A stretch of 64,000 nt of DNA, taken from positions 15,190,001 to 15,254,000 of the forward strand of contig JBANAY010000003.1 in assembly GCA_037952775.1 (NCBI GenBank), written 5' to 3'. Numbering within the stretch: position 1 is the stretch's first letter; every line of letters begins with the position of its first letter. Source of the stretch: Clonostachys chloroleuca (Eukaryota > Ascomycota > Sordariomycetes > Hypocreales > Bionectriaceae). The translations under genes were made by a program, and so were the position numbers. The notes beneath the pieces were generated by a model that was given only the letters and a program-made list of their open reading frames with translations, ran no database searches and had not been told where the DNA came from. Shown here piece by piece: positions 35,086-46,089 of the stretch.

Positions 35086-36584
35086 AGAGCTTGTAAATAC
35101 CGTGGCTTCTGCTTGCCACATTTTGGACTGATACGTCGGTATATCACTTAATTGGTAATAAGACTAAGGATTGTCGTGCTACGAGTTAGGCAATGTGTGG
35201 TCTCCTGCTGGCGGCTTGGGTTAGAAGATCAACTGGCAGAGAGACGAATGGATATATTGTCCTATATGCTAGATGTGGCGTGAGAGAAGTCGGACTTGCC
35301 TTTCATGACTGATTGGAGGTCATTATTTGGGACCCTTTTGCTATTTCAGGAATTCGTGTTCGCACAGAGAAATGCGGAGTGATGGACTAATAGGTATATG
35401 TCTTTAGATTAGCTATGCGTTGATAGCTACATAGTTCTGTCATTATCAATAATGGACAAGTACATTTCATGGCCAAGATTACTAGGCATGCAGGTAGAGC
35501 CACAACAGGCAGGTGTGGAAGAGCGTCGTTATCTCCAGTTGTGCGGGGGTCTGGGGGCTAGGTTGAGGAGGCGGGAGATCTACGTGGGCTAGCCTTGTGT
35601 GAGCCAAAGAAGCCATTTATTGCCCTCAGATTTGATCAACTGATGTTGGATAAAGGCGCGTGGGGGATGAAAAGTAATCGGCCATATATTCTTACATTCA
35701 TCGGGGTTCCGGGTAACAAAACTCCCCGTGACAGGACTCCGAGTGGACACATGAACCCCGAATACCCACAATCTACAGGCATCCCCTTGCCTGCCACTGG
35801 CAGCATGAATACATGGTGGGAGTGTGGTCTTTGCCTTGAGTAACCCTCTTAACTATCAATGTAAGATGAATCTGATTGGCTCGAGTTCCATGGTATATTG
35901 CTCTCCGAGTCAACAAACAGCACCAAAGTCCTTCCTTTGCAGCAAGTGTTTATCCGATTTTGAGCTGTGGTGATACCGCTTGCAGCAAAGCGAGTCTTCC
36001 TGTATCAAGACCAGGAGTGTGAAATCATAGTGGCGTAGCATCGATTCTTGCATTGAGCTGATATGCACGAATCCTGGAAGCGTCAAGTCGACGATTCGTA
36101 ACCATCCAGTTTTCATACGTCAATGCTTCCTAACTCCACTTGCTGGGTTTCATTTTTCCTCTAAAGGTTTCTTTACGTTACGACGGCCCGCTGAGAATCT
36201 GCAGGCGGCCATGAAATGTAACCGCGCGTGACGCACCCTATGTTGTATATGGATTTTCCGAGGACATAAGATCTAAAATCTTGAAATTTACCGAGATGGC
36301 CGTCGCGCGCGCACGAGGGGGAGAGAATACCGGGATGAAGCTCTTCAGGAAACACCGAGATATGACAAAGTGACCGAGGTCGTAGCTATAAATGAGACGG
36401 TTCCCAGCACTGTTGACCCACGAATCTCCTAAAAATCTATCTCATCCTTTCAAGTCGCCCGGGCAACACTCTCGATAGGCGTTGACTAGCTATTTCCCCT
36501 TGAACAGCACATAGACGTGTTCACTGCTGCCTGGGCAGCTATACCGGCCTAGCAATCAAACTTTGAGCTCGATTTGCTGTCAAA
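35086..36584. other. Intergenic upstream of P450
   Basis: No supported gene. The left part is the peroxidase 3' flank. The right part holds the P450 promoter, with a TATA-like element at 36387-36393. Confidence 0.45.
36387..36393 (+). promoter_or_regulatory. Candidate TATA box of the P450 gene
   Basis: TATAAAT lies about 190 nt upstream of the P450 start, so it implies a leader of roughly 160 nt. Motif and position only. Confidence 0.4.
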
Positions 36585-38336
36585 ATGGAACTCTCACGGG
36601 AACACTTTCCTTACCTAGCCCTTGGTGCTGGCGTACTTGTGAGTTTCATCCTCCGTGCTCATCGATCGTGTGCTAATTAGGTATGTAGTTCGCCCTCTGG
36701 ACCATAGTAAGGAGCCTGTACTTGGTCTTCTTCCACCCATTATCGAAAATCCCGGGACCATTCATCTACACCCTCACAGATCTCCCGTACTTGTATCACA
36801 TTGCCAAGGGAACCTGGCCACATGTTCTGAGGAGGCTTCACGAGAAGTACGGACCAGCAGTCAGATACACTCCTGGAGACGTATCATTCACCACAGCGGA
36901 TGCCTGGAAGACCATATACGACCACAAGACATTAGCCGCTAAGAACTTCAGTAAAGACCCTAAATTCTACGGAGCTTCAATTCACTCGGATGATCCCCAC
37001 ATCATCAACGCCAACCGGGAGGACCATAAGCGCATGCGTCGACTAATTTCTCATGCGTTCTCCGAGAAAGCCTTGAGAGCACAGGAGGCCATCATGAAAC
37101 AATATGTCGACTTGTTCATCACCAAGATGAGTGAGCACGCCAAAAGTGGACAGCAATTGGACATTGTCAAGTGGTTCAACTTTACTACTTTCGATCTGAT
37201 CGGTGACTTATCTTTTGGCCAGCCTTTCGGATGCCTTGAGAGCGGAGGCTATCATCCGTGGGTATCGATGATCTTTGACGATGTTCAGTTTTCATCATTG
37301 TCTCAAATTCTCAAGCGACATCCGGTGCTAAAGTATTTGACCAAGCTTTTCATGCCATCAGAACTCATAAAGAGAAGCAAAGAGCATTTCAAGCTTACAA
37401 AAGAAACCACTTTGAACCGAGTAGAAAGTGGAAATATGGAGAGAGAAGATTTCATGTCCTATATTCTTCGCCATAGCGGCGAGAAGGGTCTTAGTAAGGG
37501 CGAGATGGTTGAGAATGCTGGAATTTTAATCATCGCGGGTAGTGAGACCACCGCGACCTTGCTTAGTGGCACAACCTTCCATCTCTTGAAAAATCGAGAG
37601 TCATATGATAAGCTCACAAAGGAAATCAGGTCTACTTTCCAATCGGAGGAGGAAATGACACTCTTGCGAGTTAACGAACTCCCTTTTATGATCGCTGCAT
37701 TGAATGAGGGCTTTCGGATGTGTAGGTCTTCCTGGTACCATTCCTCGCCTCATTTTCTTACAATCTTGTTCTAGATCCGCCCGTTCCAATCGGCCTTCCC
37801 CGACTTGCGCCTTCTGGTGGCGAATTCATTGATGGCTATTGGATTCCTGAAGGAGTGAGTATCTCGCTTGGAGGAACTTCATCAAAGGCTCCTCGACAAA
37901 GCCCGCGTAATTCTGCCTACTGACTTGCTGGGCCAACTAGACATCTGTATCGGTCTCGCAACTGTCATCATACTACAGCGATAGGAATTTCCGCGACCCG
38001 CAGCAGTTTGTTCCTGAGCGCTGGCTGCCAGAAGGAGACCCGAAGTACAAATCGGATGCAAAATCGGTTCTCAACCCATTTTCTATTGGTCCACGAAACT
38101 GCATTGGCAAGAAGTAAGTTTTTCTATCACGTTTGTGCTCTTATGTCTAATTTGAAAATGCTGAGATTGATTTCTATAGCCTTGCCTATGCTGAGATGCG
38201 TCTTATTCTGGCCCGACTTCTTTGGAAGTTTGATCTAGAGTTGATGCCTGAAAGCAGAGAATGGGACCAGCAGAAGATCTGGAGCCTCTGGTCAAAAGGA
38301 GAGCTTAACGTGAAGCTCACGGCGGTGGAGAGGTGA
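36585..38336 (+). CDS. Cytochrome P450 monooxygenase (CYP65-like)
   Basis: This is an ER-anchored heme-thiolate monooxygenase. Exons are 36585-36638, 36689-37721, 37775-37854, 37941-38113 and 38180-38336, with introns of 50, 53, 86 and 66 nt. The N-terminal helix (FPYLALGAGVLFALWTIV) is the membrane anchor and is followed by the proline-rich HPLSKIPGP. The I-helix oxygen-binding motif is AGSETTATLL. The ExxR motif is EGFR and is followed by MYPPVPIGLPRLAP. PERW follows, and the heme-binding loop FSIGPRNCIGKN supplies the Cys ligand. These motifs resemble fungal CYP65 or isotrichodermin 15-oxygenase-like enzymes. The closest plus-strand neighbour is the peroxidase; no synthase gene is nearby, so the pathway is unknown. 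Confidence 0.88.
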
Positions 38337-38822
38337 AGACTGTCCAGAAAATTGGGGTTTACAGAGTAGGAGTTGGAAACTCCATCTTATTGGGCATTTG
38401 TTTGTTACTTGACCAACTCAATTTGATACGGGAAGGTTCTGGGCGTCTCTAGGCCATTCATCACTTTAGGAAGATCAGAGAAGTTTCACTAGAAATTGAT
38501 TGTCCCGAATACTTTAAAGCTATCTTGGTATTTGAATCTCGTGTTACTAAGAGCTAGAATCAAACTTTCACACAAAAAGCTAACGTGTCCTGTTGGCGAG
38601 TTTGATTGGAATAGCACAGTCACATAGATGTCGAACATTTAAGAGATCAGCTCAGACGGTGGGAGACAATTTTGCCTTTGCAAATTGGGACAAGTGTGTG
38701 AATTTAGCTCGGAGTGGCCATCGTATAATTCTGCCAAGGTTTCCTTCGGCACGTTGAGCCTTTTGCCGATGTTATGGTAGGCTGCAAACCATGCCCGCCG
38801 TCAGGTCTTAAACCACGGGCAT
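38337..38822. other. Intergenic, convergent
   Basis: This spacer lies between the convergent P450 and coiled-coil genes. No supported feature is seen. Confidence 0.4.
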
Positions 38823-40094
38823 TTATTCCTTATAGACCTTGAGGTGCTCCGAGGCAGAAAAGGTACATTCTGTCTCCGTGAGAAGCTCAACTTGCGCCTT
38901 GATCCGCTTTTGCTTTGCTATGAGGGCTTCTGCTTCCGATTCATAGTCCCTGGATCGTTTGGTGCCGAATTTTTCGATTTCCTCCTGGAGCACATTCAGA
39001 GCTTGCCTTGCGCCGCTGTACGATGAAAGAGGCATGCCATCGTCACTAAGGACGTCCATGTAACTTCCGAGCTTTTGAATTCCAAAATGGGCTTCTTCCT
39101 CCTTTTCGTGTCGCGTTTTTTCTAGAAGGAGTTCAGAAATCTCTTTGCTGATTTTGGCGTCCTCCTTATGTAGCTGATAAACGATGAACTTGTCCCGTCT
39201 GGAAATGGCCTCCTCTACTCTAGTGACGAGGTGGGCTAAATGATTTGCGGCCTCCGTGCTCGAGAACTCGTCAACAATGGACGTTACGGTGAGGGACTTG
39301 AGAGTATCCTTGGCTGGTTCGGGGACCTGAGTCATGGCGGATTCGATGCCGTTCACGTTATGCGGTGCGGCAGTTGTGTCCAGTTGGCGTTGGAACCCAG
39401 TCCATGGAGTGGTCTGCAATGAAGTCGATGGACTGGTATGCACTGAAGTCGATGGACCGGGATACTCTGATGTCGGTGGACTGGTCGGCAATAAAGTCAA
39501 TGGAGTGGTCTTGGTATCTTGTGTGGAATCAAGGCGTCGGGCCTGCATTGAACATGGTTAGATTGCAAGAAACCGTAGAAACTAGTGAAGGAGATTTGTG
39601 GAGGCGCATAGCAAGAAGAAATGTGACGAACTTACGAGAATGCGGAATGCTTCATCTTCAACCTCACTTCGTCCTTTTATGCCGTCTTCACTATCATAGC
39701 TGGCATAAACCTTCGCAAACGTCTCTCCCAATTCGTTGCTAGCCTCTTCCATGGAGAACTTTTGAGCAGCCCTCCAGAGAATTGTACAATTCTTAATTGA
39801 AAGATTTGAAAATGTAGTGCGAAATAGAAACGTCCGATGAAGCGTTCTGTTGCTGTGCATCAAGGGGAAGAATGTGCTGATGCCCGTCAAGTTCCAACAA
39901 GCGCAGATCTTTTCCTTCAAGAATCCTCGAGTGAGGGGTTCAGAAAAGTCACCAAGTCCATCACGGATAGCCGGTGGGAAGGCTGATCGGGGGTCGGAGC
40001 GTGGATCGAATGTTTCATCTGGGTCGATAATACGACCTCGCCAATGGTTGGAAAAGGGTTGCGAATTACACCCAATACCTTGAGGCGGGGCCAT
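38823..40094 (-). CDS. Hypothetical protein with C-terminal coiled coil
   Basis: I do not recognise a domain. Exons 39636-40094 and 38823-39542 are joined by a 93-nt GT-AG intron in phase 0 (EDEAFRIL-ARRLDSTQD), which gives about 392 residues. The N-terminal third is globular (TRGFLKEKICACWNLTGIS, then LWRAAQKFSMEEASNELGETFA). A Thr/Ser/Pro-rich linker follows, with short repeats of the kind PSTSxxTSPSTS encoded by a degenerate DNA repeat at about 39410-39510. The last 150 residues are charged and heptad-like (ELLLEKTRHEKEEE, EAEALIAKQKRIKAQVELL), so a coiled coil is expected. The start at 40094 is the first ATG of the frame. Upstream lies an in-frame-length minisatellite in a different frame, so an extra 5' exon cannot be excluded. 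Confidence 0.6.
39410..39510. repeat. Degenerate tandem repeat coding for a Ser/Thr/Pro linker
   Basis: Units related to tgaagtcgatggactggt recur about four times with divergence. They lie inside the second exon of the minus-strand coiled-coil gene and produce its PSTS-type linker. Confidence 0.55.
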
Positions 40095-40778
40095 GGCTTC
40101 AAATAATCTTGCTCACAGACCGCAGAGAAACTTGTGAGGGGAGTTATTTGGGTGCAAAAACCGTCAAGCTTGAGTGTCTCGGGTGGTTGGAGGATGGCGA
40201 ATAAGGGAGAGTTCGCACTGGTTTGGAGGATGAAGAAGTGCGAGTTCACCTTGGCTTGGATGGTGAGGAAGCAGTGTGAGTTCACCTTGGCTTGGATGGT
40301 GAGGAAGAAGTGAGAGTTCACCTTGGCTTGGACGGTGAGGAAGAAGTGCGATTTCACCTTGGCTGGTGAGTGGCCATGGGCAGCTGTGCCACTCTCACTG
40401 CCTTCTGACTTTCTTCTCAGAGACTCCTTGAAATTGAGCGCTGTCATTCTTCGTCTAGTCAGCTCAAGCTTGAGGTGAGGATGCATTTCTATTGCTTATT
40501 GCAGGTTCACTTGGGCTTTAGGGGAAGAAGGCAAAGAATCTGTCTTGTCTGCATTTCGCGTATCCTTGAAGTTGAATCTGTTCTTGATTGGGATTGAATC
40601 ATAGGTAGCTGTAGAAACTGTTGCCATTTCAGTTTGCCGGTGAACTCCCAGCAGCCAAGATAAATGTGCACAAGATGCAGCCAAGAAAATAACCTGCCCA
40701 CATCGAGCCATGATCTCCCAACAGTGTGAAGAGCAAAGTTGATCATTATCTTATTTGCACCAGGACGCGGGCAAGAAG
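40095..40778. other. Intergenic carrying a 36-bp minisatellite
   Basis: Apart from the repeat at 40209-40370, no supported gene is seen. A minus-strand frame at 39917-40486 runs through the repeat but has no recognisable domain. Confidence 0.45.
40209..40370. repeat. 36-bp tandem minisatellite
   Basis: Three nearly identical 36-nt units (40240-40275, 40276-40311, 40312-40347) are flanked by partial units on both sides. The consensus core is gttcaccttggcttgga. Because 36 is a multiple of three, the minus strand reads as a 12-residue repeat (AKVNSHFFLTIQ) without stops. Confidence 0.85.
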
Positions 40779-41836
40779 CTAGCGATACCAAGCATACACA
40801 GCACCAGCGCCGACCGAGATTGTACCAAGGATTATTGCAAGGTTTTTTGCCGCTCCCATCACATATCTCATTGCCAGCTTCTTCTCCTGTCCAGCGAAAC
40901 CTGCCGCAGTGTTGGTATGAGGGAACGGCTCCTCTGGGACAGGTTTGCCGAGAAACTCGCACAGGGGCTCCCAGCCATCGTCAACAGACCATTCCAGGAG
41001 TCTCTCCGTTGGGACCATGCCTCGAACCATGGCATAGTGAGCTTGTAGTTTTGTCAGCAAGTCCAACATAAGGAAACAACATGGTGGAAAACAAGCCGAG
41101 AGCCTGGGATAGACACATACCGCGGTAGACCCATTTTGCGTTGCGCAGCATCCCCGTCTCAACCTTTCCATCAATGGCGCGGAAGAGCCCTGGCCACATG
41201 TATCCGAGATAGCATTGCCAATTCCAGAAGCACTCCTTGTCGAGGGAGGCAAGGATCCAGAAAGTCCAGAGCGTGGGCCCTCGCGCCAGTGTACCCATCA
41301 GACTCTTGTGCCAGGCATCGATATCTTTCCGGTAATTGAGGATGATCTTGGCCTCGGGGTACGCCTGGATAAGCTCGGCTGCGAATACTGAAGCGGGAGC
41401 GTCTGCAACAGCGACGGCGTGTCCCATGACCTTGTCAAAGTCCTCCGCCGTGAGCTGGACGTCGCCGCCCTCGGGAGCGTACCATCTGGCATCATTTGTC
41501 AGAAATCTATGAATCTTGAGGGAGCCCTTCTACTTACTTTTTCTGGCACAGGCGAACCCATTGCTGAGCATAGTTGGGTGACTCAAAGTTGATATCCCAA
41601 CCGTGGTAGGTGTGGTCGTAACCTGCAAGGAGTCAGCGAACTTGTGTACCCAGAACAATTGGGATGAAAAGCCTCGCACCCAGTATCAGCAGAGCATGTT
41701 GGAGCGACTCGGTGCCCGTGCGTGGCATGCCGATGCATATGACCTCCATCGGTTTTGTTCGCACGCGAGGCGGCGGCTCAGGGAGCGAGTATACATACTC
41801 GGCGATGCGATAGAACCAGCTGTTAAGATGCGGCAT
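40779..41836 (-). CDS. P-loop sulfotransferase-like protein (Sulfotransfer_4 type), tail-anchored
   Basis: This is a member of the fungal family related to PF17784-type sulfotransferases, often mislabelled NAD-dependent epimerase. Exons are 41680-41836, 41538-41622, 41121-41486 and 40779-41041, with introns of 57, 51 and 79 nt. PMEVICIGMPRTGTESLQHAL gives the PAPS-binding-like P-loop (GMPRTGT). Splicing restores ALLILGYDHTYHGWD and LCQKKWYAPEGGD. YPEAKIILNYRKDIDAWHKS resembles the 3'-phosphate-binding strand with its Arg. The C-terminus ends in a hydrophobic stretch (NLAIILGTISVGAGAVYAWYR) that should form a tail anchor with a very short lumenal end. Whether it is a real sulfotransferase is not shown by sequence. 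MPHLNSW is the first in-frame Met; a second Met lies directly before EVICIG. Confidence 0.82.
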
Positions 41837-42611
41837 CTTGAAAGCCAGGTAATGGTCAAGTACTTGGTGGCTGAGATGGTATCAAGCAGTCGCACTGTTG
41901 TCTTGATGGAAGGAAAGGAGAGGTTATTTGATGATGACGCGGAGGTGAGGCAAACATGAAATCTTCAAACATTTTTAAATAGCTCGTTCATTAACCCATG
42001 TTCGATGTCAGAAATTAGTTGACGCAGTTATCATTGCAGATTGAGGTCAACTGATTTTGCACCCGCCAGCTCAAAGACGCCTGAGAGATAAACTCTTATA
42101 GCTACAACAGACCACAAGATCTAGGTAAAATGATTGAAGCATTGAAAAGACCAATTCCATTACAGAATCTACAAGATTGGAATCCACCTCTTTCGTCATA
42201 TCGTGACACGTTCGACGTTGCCCCAAATGGCAGAAGACTTTGGCTACAGGGTATCTAGCCCAGACAAAGGAGCAGCTTCAAATGCCTTTGACCAAATTTA
42301 CTTCGAATTTTGGAAATGATCAACAAGAATAAAATCCGGTCTGGGCCAGTAACGAGCGAAAACCAAGCTAGATCAATATTAACTTAGCTATAGCTACGTC
42401 TGCGGACGCGTCAAGGGGACCAGGCGTGATGCCCACTGCAGTTCGGGTCCAAATATGGGCCCCGATATATGTCCAGCCGTTATCGATTAGGGATGGGCGA
42501 ATCGCTGGAGCGGGGCAGTTTGTCTCCACCTGATGCGGCTGCCGGCGCCTAACTGATGGTTGGCGACTTCCCCCACAAATCATCACATCATCACCAACAT
42601 TCACCCTCGCC
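41837..42611. other. Intergenic, divergent promoter region
   Basis: This region separates the minus-strand sulfotransferase-like gene from the DUF7924-like pseudogene. No supported gene is seen. Confidence 0.4.
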
Positions 42612-43810
42612 ATGGCTCACGATCGAGCACGGCTGCCCCCTCGAGGGCATGCGTCATCGGCGACAATAGATCAAGGTACACACTACACGTTTTATGAAGC
42701 GCCGAGCGATATCATTTGCTGACAAGAGACCAGGAAAGCGGCCCCAGGGCGTCGCTCAGCACAGAACCACCCGTCGTCGCTCGACACGTCTCCAACAGAA
42801 GCTGACTCGCTAGAGCTCCAACTCCAATCAATCGCATTCATATCCAGCCGAAAAGATTCTATCTCCAGAAGGATTGTCGACATCTGGCAAGCATACGACG
42901 AAACGACGCGTTGACGCACTCGATCACAACATTGACTCCTCCCCGAAGCGGCCTCGGCCATCTCCCACTCCCAAGGCAGAGACTCCTCCAGCCAGACCTG
43001 CGACAAACAACGGTATCACCCACGAGCCGACCGAGCCGACCAACCCGACTGCATTTTGGGCGAGACAGGGACACTGGCCGCAAGAATATTTCGAGCTTGA
43101 TATGGAGCAGTTGCTTGCTCGGAAAAAGTCCTTAGCGTCTTTTGGTCGCAAGCGGTCCAACTCTGCTGCGTCCACTATCACCGTTCCTTGGCGACTTTCT
43201 CGCTGGAGACCAATCCTTCTTTATGGGCACGTATTACCTGTACTTCCCCTTCCTGACCTGCGAAGTGAAGTGCGGCGCCGCAGCGCTGGACGTCGCGGAC
43301 CGGCAGAATGCCCACAGTATGACCCTCGCGATGCGGGCGGTCGCCGAGCTCTTTCGTGCTGTTAAGCGCGAGGGCGAGGTCCATAGGCATATCCTTGGCT
43401 TCTCTATCTCTCATGATCACAACTCCGTAGGAATTTACGGTCATTATCCGGTTATGGATGGGAATAACATCAAGTATCACCGCCACCCAGTCCACAGATT
43501 CTACTTCGACGACTTAGATGGCAAGGAGAAATGGACATCGTATCGCTTCACGAGGAACGTCTACGACACGTAGATGCCGGTTCACTTGAAGAATATACGT
43601 TCAGCTATCGACCAGTTGCCGTCCGATTTGGACCTCGATGTTCCGTCCCTTCCGGAAACCGGGCTTTCCCAGAGCTTAGAGAGCCATCATTTGTCGCAGC
43701 AAGCTGAGCAGGAGATCCAGCCGAGCGATCCGGATCCGGGGCAGGAAGATACCTCAGGTACTTCATTTACAGATCCACGTGTTGCTAAGAGGAGGAAGGA
43801 CAGGAAGTAG
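42612..43810 (+). pseudogene. Decayed DUF7924-like gene with internal deletion
   Basis: The family (to my recollection DUF7924, a multi-copy fungal family of unknown function) is recognised by PTAFWARQGHWPQEYFELD near the N-terminus and by FLAGDQSFFMGTYYLYFPFL, CEVKCGAAALDVADRQNAHS and SAIDQLPSDLDLD near the C-terminus. Exon 1 is 42612-42675 and a 58-nt intron ends at 42733. The copy has three lesions. A TAG lies at 42811-42813. At about 43175-43185 a junction changes frame and jumps from the Arg/Ser-rich RKRSNSAAST directly to SPFLGDFLAGDQ, although family members have a long middle region (about 200 residues as I recall) there. Another TAG at 43571-43573 stands where NVYDT-W-MPVHLK is expected. 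The C-terminal frame is otherwise clean to 43810. It cannot encode the normal protein. Confidence 0.75.
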
Positions 43811-44808
43811 TGACGCTCATCTTCGTGAGCAGGATAGCAAGTGGCTGAAATAAAATATGGCACAACATAGCTCTTTTCACGTAAGGGAGGAACCCTTATT
43901 TCTTATTCAACATAATAATAAGAAAATAAAACACAATAATAAGAAAAATCATAAATTATTCTACGGTATTCAGCTTGATATTGTATTTATTACTAGACCA
44001 GGGAGAACAGGAAGGGGAAAGGCCTACTGATTGAATTGAAGCTTTTAATAGCTTAGGGATAAAGTTTCTGCCAACATGACTATGCGTTATTGATGCACAC
44101 CGAATTTGTAAAGAAGCTGCTCATACCTAATTTAGATTTCCACAGTCACAGAGTGAGCCTCTCCTCATCTTCAACCAAGCCAGAAGATTTGATGGCCCAG
44201 TACTTAGTATATAGTGGTAAAGAGGCAATAGGGCAAGTGTTATCAGTTGATATGGCATGAGAGACCGAATCAAGTGTCCCAGGGTCTCCCTGGGTTGATT
44301 GTATCGACATGGCCTGCTGATAGCAATTCGTATCTCTGGCCAGGCTAACTGTCGCTCCTCATATCTCTCAACCCTCACAGAGAACGTGAAACTCACGTAA
44401 GGTTAATACATGTATTCCGTGCGCAAGGAACTTGACAGGCTTGTTAGCGCACCGACGTTACCACCTGCCATAATAGGATCTGAAGAACGAGGTTTCGGGA
44501 TCTGCTGCCGGCTAATACAGGTTGGCTGAGCAGTGCCAACTCCCCGATTGGGCCGCCAATCCAATCTTATACGGGAATATATTGCGAGCGGCCTACGTGG
44601 TCTTCCGACCGGAAGGTTGTCCGATAGTGATAGGAACCAAATAACTCGGTAAATCCTTTGAAGACTCGGCATCCTGGGACCCAATATTCAATGGTCGAAC
44701 ATGGAGGAACAGAACCGTTTAAATAGGCCGCTTGGGCACCAGTCACTAGACGAGCAAATGAGCAGTACCCTTTGACAAACTAATCGAGGGCTTCTTGGCA
44801 TTGCCACA
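43811..44808. other. Intergenic, AT-rich with ATA-type repeats
   Basis: This stretch contains aataataag-type low-complexity DNA at about 43911-43955. No supported gene is seen. The right end carries a TATA-like TTTAAATAG. Confidence 0.45.
44718..44726 (+). promoter_or_regulatory. TATA-like element of the metalloprotease gene
   Basis: TTTAAATAG lies about 85 nt upstream of the ATG at 44809. The motif is weak; position supports it. Confidence 0.3.
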
Positions 44809-46089
44809 ATGCAATACAAAAAGGCTGTTGTGGTCGGTTTAGTTCTGCGACTCCAGCATGTTTGGGCCGCCCCCCAAGGAACCAAGGTGACAGCCCGGGC
44901 GGAGCCAGCCAATTTTACTGCCAACCCAAATATTGGTGGTGGCGGTACTATTTTTAAAGACTCTGCGCATTTCCGTCTCTACAATAACACGGGCTCCGAG
45001 GAGAGCACCGACATTGCCTTGGCTCATCTGGAGGCATCCTACGACTGCTACATTGTCGGATTGGGGTATCGGTCCACTGGTCTTTCGTACTACGATGAGG
45101 ATGACACTGGGCCCTGGACCAAGACCAACGTCTACTACTCTCCAGACATCGATGCGGGGGGTCTGATGAATACGGACTGGGACACCGGCCTGGGCTGGCT
45201 CCAGATAAACCCCAAGTACATAACTGATGCCGGCTACCTGTCTCATGAGTATGGCCACATTGTAACGCATTCTCAGAAGAGATGGGTCGACCAGGACAAC
45301 ACGAGCGCGTGGTGGGAGACTTGGGCGAATTGGTTTGCTGACACGTACAAAACGTCCGACATATGTGCTGCCGCCCGCGCGGCACACGGCCGGCCAGTTG
45401 ACAAGACGGAATTCTATCCTGATGTGACCGTGGGCAATTCTCACCTACCGATTGTCGTCGGCGGCACCAACGGCAACTTGTATCGAGCGTGGCCATTCAT
45501 GACATACCTGACGACCAACCTTGACAACATCCCGAATGCTGGCCTAGACATCATGCGTCAGATAAACATCCAGTATCGCTCCGGCAGTGGCGAAACCCCG
45601 CTTCACACTCTGCAGAGAATCCTTGGGCCCATCGGTCCAATCGTTGGAGCGTACTGGGCTCGGATGGCCTATGTGGATATTGATAATCCCGTAGCTCGCG
45701 AGTACTTCTGGCAGAAATACAGCAATCTCACATTCGACAACGTTGACCAAAATGGCAACGGGAGCTACACCGTCAAGCCAGCCCGAAGTCCTGGATACAT
45801 GGGGGCAAGTATGATTCCGTTGAATGTCACAAGCAGCAATGTTCGTGTCGACATCACAGCCAACGGCACCTATACAGCCTCGCTCGTTTTTTTCAACGGA
45901 AAGACAAACGCAACTCGTTACGTTGATGTCGTTGATACAGCAACAACTGGCGTCTCCACTGACGAAGAGGTAACACTCGTTGTTGCTAACACCCCCAAGG
46001 AGTTAATTACTTACAACGGATATGAACCGATACCTGAACTCTACTATGGCCTTGATTTTACGTTTAAGCTCTGTGGGGCTACGGCTTAA
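44809..46089 (+). CDS. Secreted DUF6055-like putative metalloprotease
   Basis: This is an intronless gene of 426 residues. MQYKKAVVVGLVLRLQHVWA is a signal peptide with cleavage near AAPQG. The central YLSHEYGHIVTHSQ contains an HExxH zinc-binding motif (HEYGH) and is followed about 25 residues later by WWETWANWFADTY, where a third ligand Glu is plausible. This layout resembles DUF6055-type secreted proteins of fungi and bacteria, considered gluzincin-like metallopeptidases. The C-terminus (DNVDQNGNGSYTVKP, then SSNVRVDITANGTYTASLVF) looks like a small beta-sandwich. At least five NxS/T sites suggest glycosylation. The activity is inferred from the motif, not shown. It would act outside the cell. 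Confidence 0.75.
   Translation: MQYKKAVVVGLVLRLQHVWAAPQGTKVTARAEPANFTANPNIGGGGTIFKDSAHFRLYNNTGSEESTDIALAHLEASYDCYIVGLGYRSTGLSYYDEDDTGPWTKTNVYYSPDIDAGGLMNTDWDTGLGWLQINPKYITDAGYLSHEYGHIVTHSQKRWVDQDNTSAWWETWANWFADTYKTSDICAAARAAHGRPVDKTEFYPDVTVGNSHLPIVVGGTNGNLYRAWPFMTYLTTNLDNIPNAGLDIMRQINIQYRSGSGETPLHTLQRILGPIGPIVGAYWARMAYVDIDNPVAREYFWQKYSNLTFDNVDQNGNGSYTVKPARSPGYMGASMIPLNVTSSNVRVDITANGTYTASLVFFNGKTNATRYVDVVDTATTGVSTDEEVTLVVANTPKELITYNGYEPIPELYYGLDFTFKLCGATA

Noticed and set aside
33404..38336. Peroxidase plus P450 as part of a secondary-metabolite cluster
   Set aside because: No PKS, NRPS, terpene cyclase or DMAT gene lies within the window, and the two genes are 1.5 kb apart with separate promoters.
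39917..40486. Minus-strand frame running through the 36-bp repeat
   Set aside because: Its open state is explained by the repeat period being a multiple of three. It overlaps exon 1 of the better-supported gene in another frame.
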